From Paracoccaceae bacterium (GTDB lineage Bacteria > Pseudomonadota > Alphaproteobacteria > Rhodobacterales > Rhodobacteraceae), in contig PUNI01000323.1 of the NCBI GenBank assembly GCA_003551745.1, positions 1 to 15,811 of the forward strand: DNA of 15,811 nt, in the 5' to 3' direction. The notes under the pieces were generated by a model. The model was given only the letters and a program-made list of their open reading frames with translations. It did not search any database and was not told where the DNA came from. Every line of letters begins with the position of its first letter. Positions within the stretch are counted from its first letter, which is position 1. Position numbers and translations under genes: made by a program. Positions 15,038 to 15,811 of this stretch are shown piece after piece.

Positions 15038-15811
15038 ATGAACCTGAAGAGACTGATCACCCTGACGGCGGCGACGGCGCTTCTGCCCGTGGTCGCCCTG
15101 GCCCAGGAGGCCGAGGTGGAGGAGATCGCGGAAGTCGCCGTGGCGGCGGCCGGCGTCTCGCCCGACGTCGCCTTCATCTTCAACACGCTGCTGTTCATCA
15201 TCGGCGGCTTTCTGGTGTTCATCATGGCCGCGGGCTTCTGCATGCTCGAGGCCGGGCTGGTGCGCTCGAAGAACACCACCATGCAGCTGATGAAGAACAT
15301 CTCGCTGTTCTCCTTCGCGGCCATCGCCTATTTCGTCGTCGGCTTCATGATCATGTATCCCGGCGACGGCTGGATCATCGAGGGCTGGCTGGGCATGCCG
15401 CTGATGACCTTCCTCGAGCCGGTCGGGGTGGAATTGGATGCCGTCGACGATCCCGAGTACGCGTCCGTCGCCTCGGACTTCTTCTTCCAGCTGATGTTCT
15501 GTGCCGCTACCGCCTCGATCGTCTCGGGCGCCGTGGCCGAACGGATCAAGCTGTGGCCGTTCCTGGTGTTCGTCATCGTCCTCACGGGCCTGATCTATCC
15601 GATCCAGGCGTCCTGGAGCTGGGGCGAGGGCTGGCTGGACGAGTTCGGCTTCCTCGACTTCGCGGGCTCGTCGATCGTCCACTCCGCCGGCGGCTGGGCG
15701 GCCCTGACGGGGATCATCATCCTGGGCGCACGGGCGGGCAAGTACGGCCCGGGCGGCAAGGTCAACCCGATCCCGGGCTCGAACCTCGCGCTGTCGACGC
15801 TGGGCGTGTTC
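15038..15811 (+). CDS. amtB: Ammonium transporter AmtB (partial, C-terminus off the window)
   Basis: The frame is open from the ATG at 15038 to the window edge, 258 codons. AAAGGG (15024-15029) lies eight bases before the start. A signal peptide MNLKRLITLTAATALLPVVA ends with a likely cleavage after ALA (residue 22). An acidic segment and then the membrane helices follow. The family signature AAGFCMLEAGLVRSKNT (64-80), the SGAVAERIKLW segment (163-173) and DFAGSSIVHSAGGW (207-220) are present. D207 and H215 match E. coli AmtB D160 and H168, which stabilise ammonium binding and line the pore. It moves ammonium/ammonia across the inner membrane as a trimer and is gated by GlnK from the same operon. 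The remaining helices and the cytoplasmic tail are outside the window. Confidence 0.96.
   Translation, partial: MNLKRLITLTAATALLPVVALAQEAEVEEIAEVAVAAAGVSPDVAFIFNTLLFIIGGFLVFIMAAGFCMLEAGLVRSKNTTMQLMKNISLFSFAAIAYFVVGFMIMYPGDGWIIEGWLGMPLMTFLEPVGVELDAVDDPEYASVASDFFFQLMFCAATASIVSGAVAERIKLWPFLVFVIVLTGLIYPIQASWSWGEGWLDEFGFLDFAGSSIVHSAGGWAALTGIIILGARAGKYGPGGKVNPIPGSNLALSTLGVF

Overview
The window is high-GC DNA from an alphaproteobacterium, most likely a member of the Rhodobacterales. This is inferred from the split XdhA/XdhB/XdhC xanthine dehydrogenase of the Rhodobacter type, the form of the penicillin-binding protein 1A, the SlyX and PII proteins, and the very strong G/C bias at third codon positions. 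That bias leaves long antisense frames open; they are not genes. I found no mobile element, CRISPR array, rRNA or tRNA, and nothing that amounts to a clearly new multi-gene system. It reads as ordinary chromosomal core sequence with one small accessory operon.

Layout. Positions 1-3923 (minus strand) hold xdhA-xdhB-xdhC. The genes are joined by two 4-base stop/start overlaps, and xdhC runs off the left edge. They encode purine oxidation (hypoxanthine to xanthine to urate) and the chaperone that supplies sulfurated molybdenum cofactor. Positions 4107-5361 (minus) hold a compact operon of an ArsR-family repressor and two different SRPBCC/AHSA1-like proteins. A palindromic candidate operator lies on the repressor's own start codon. 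Divergent from it, on the plus strand, is dnaE (5462-8902), the replicative polymerase alpha subunit. It converges on a small slyX-like gene (8906-9112, minus) with only 3 bases between the stop codons.

The stretch 9113-9561 holds a doubtful small membrane-protein ORF, an 8-bp inverted repeat and the leader of pheT. pheT (9562-11982, plus) encodes the phenylalanyl-tRNA synthetase beta subunit and has no pheS next to it. It converges on a bifunctional penicillin-binding protein (12082-14403, minus), with a GC-rich hairpin between them. Divergent from that gene, 14664-15811 (plus) holds glnK and amtB, the PII signal protein and the ammonium channel it controls; amtB runs off the right edge.

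The points most worth a second look are the ArsR start/operator arrangement, an insertion carrying two cysteines in the glycosyltransferase domain of the PBP, the exact WxGEx repeat in the PBP tail, and the alternating complementary segments in the glnK leader.
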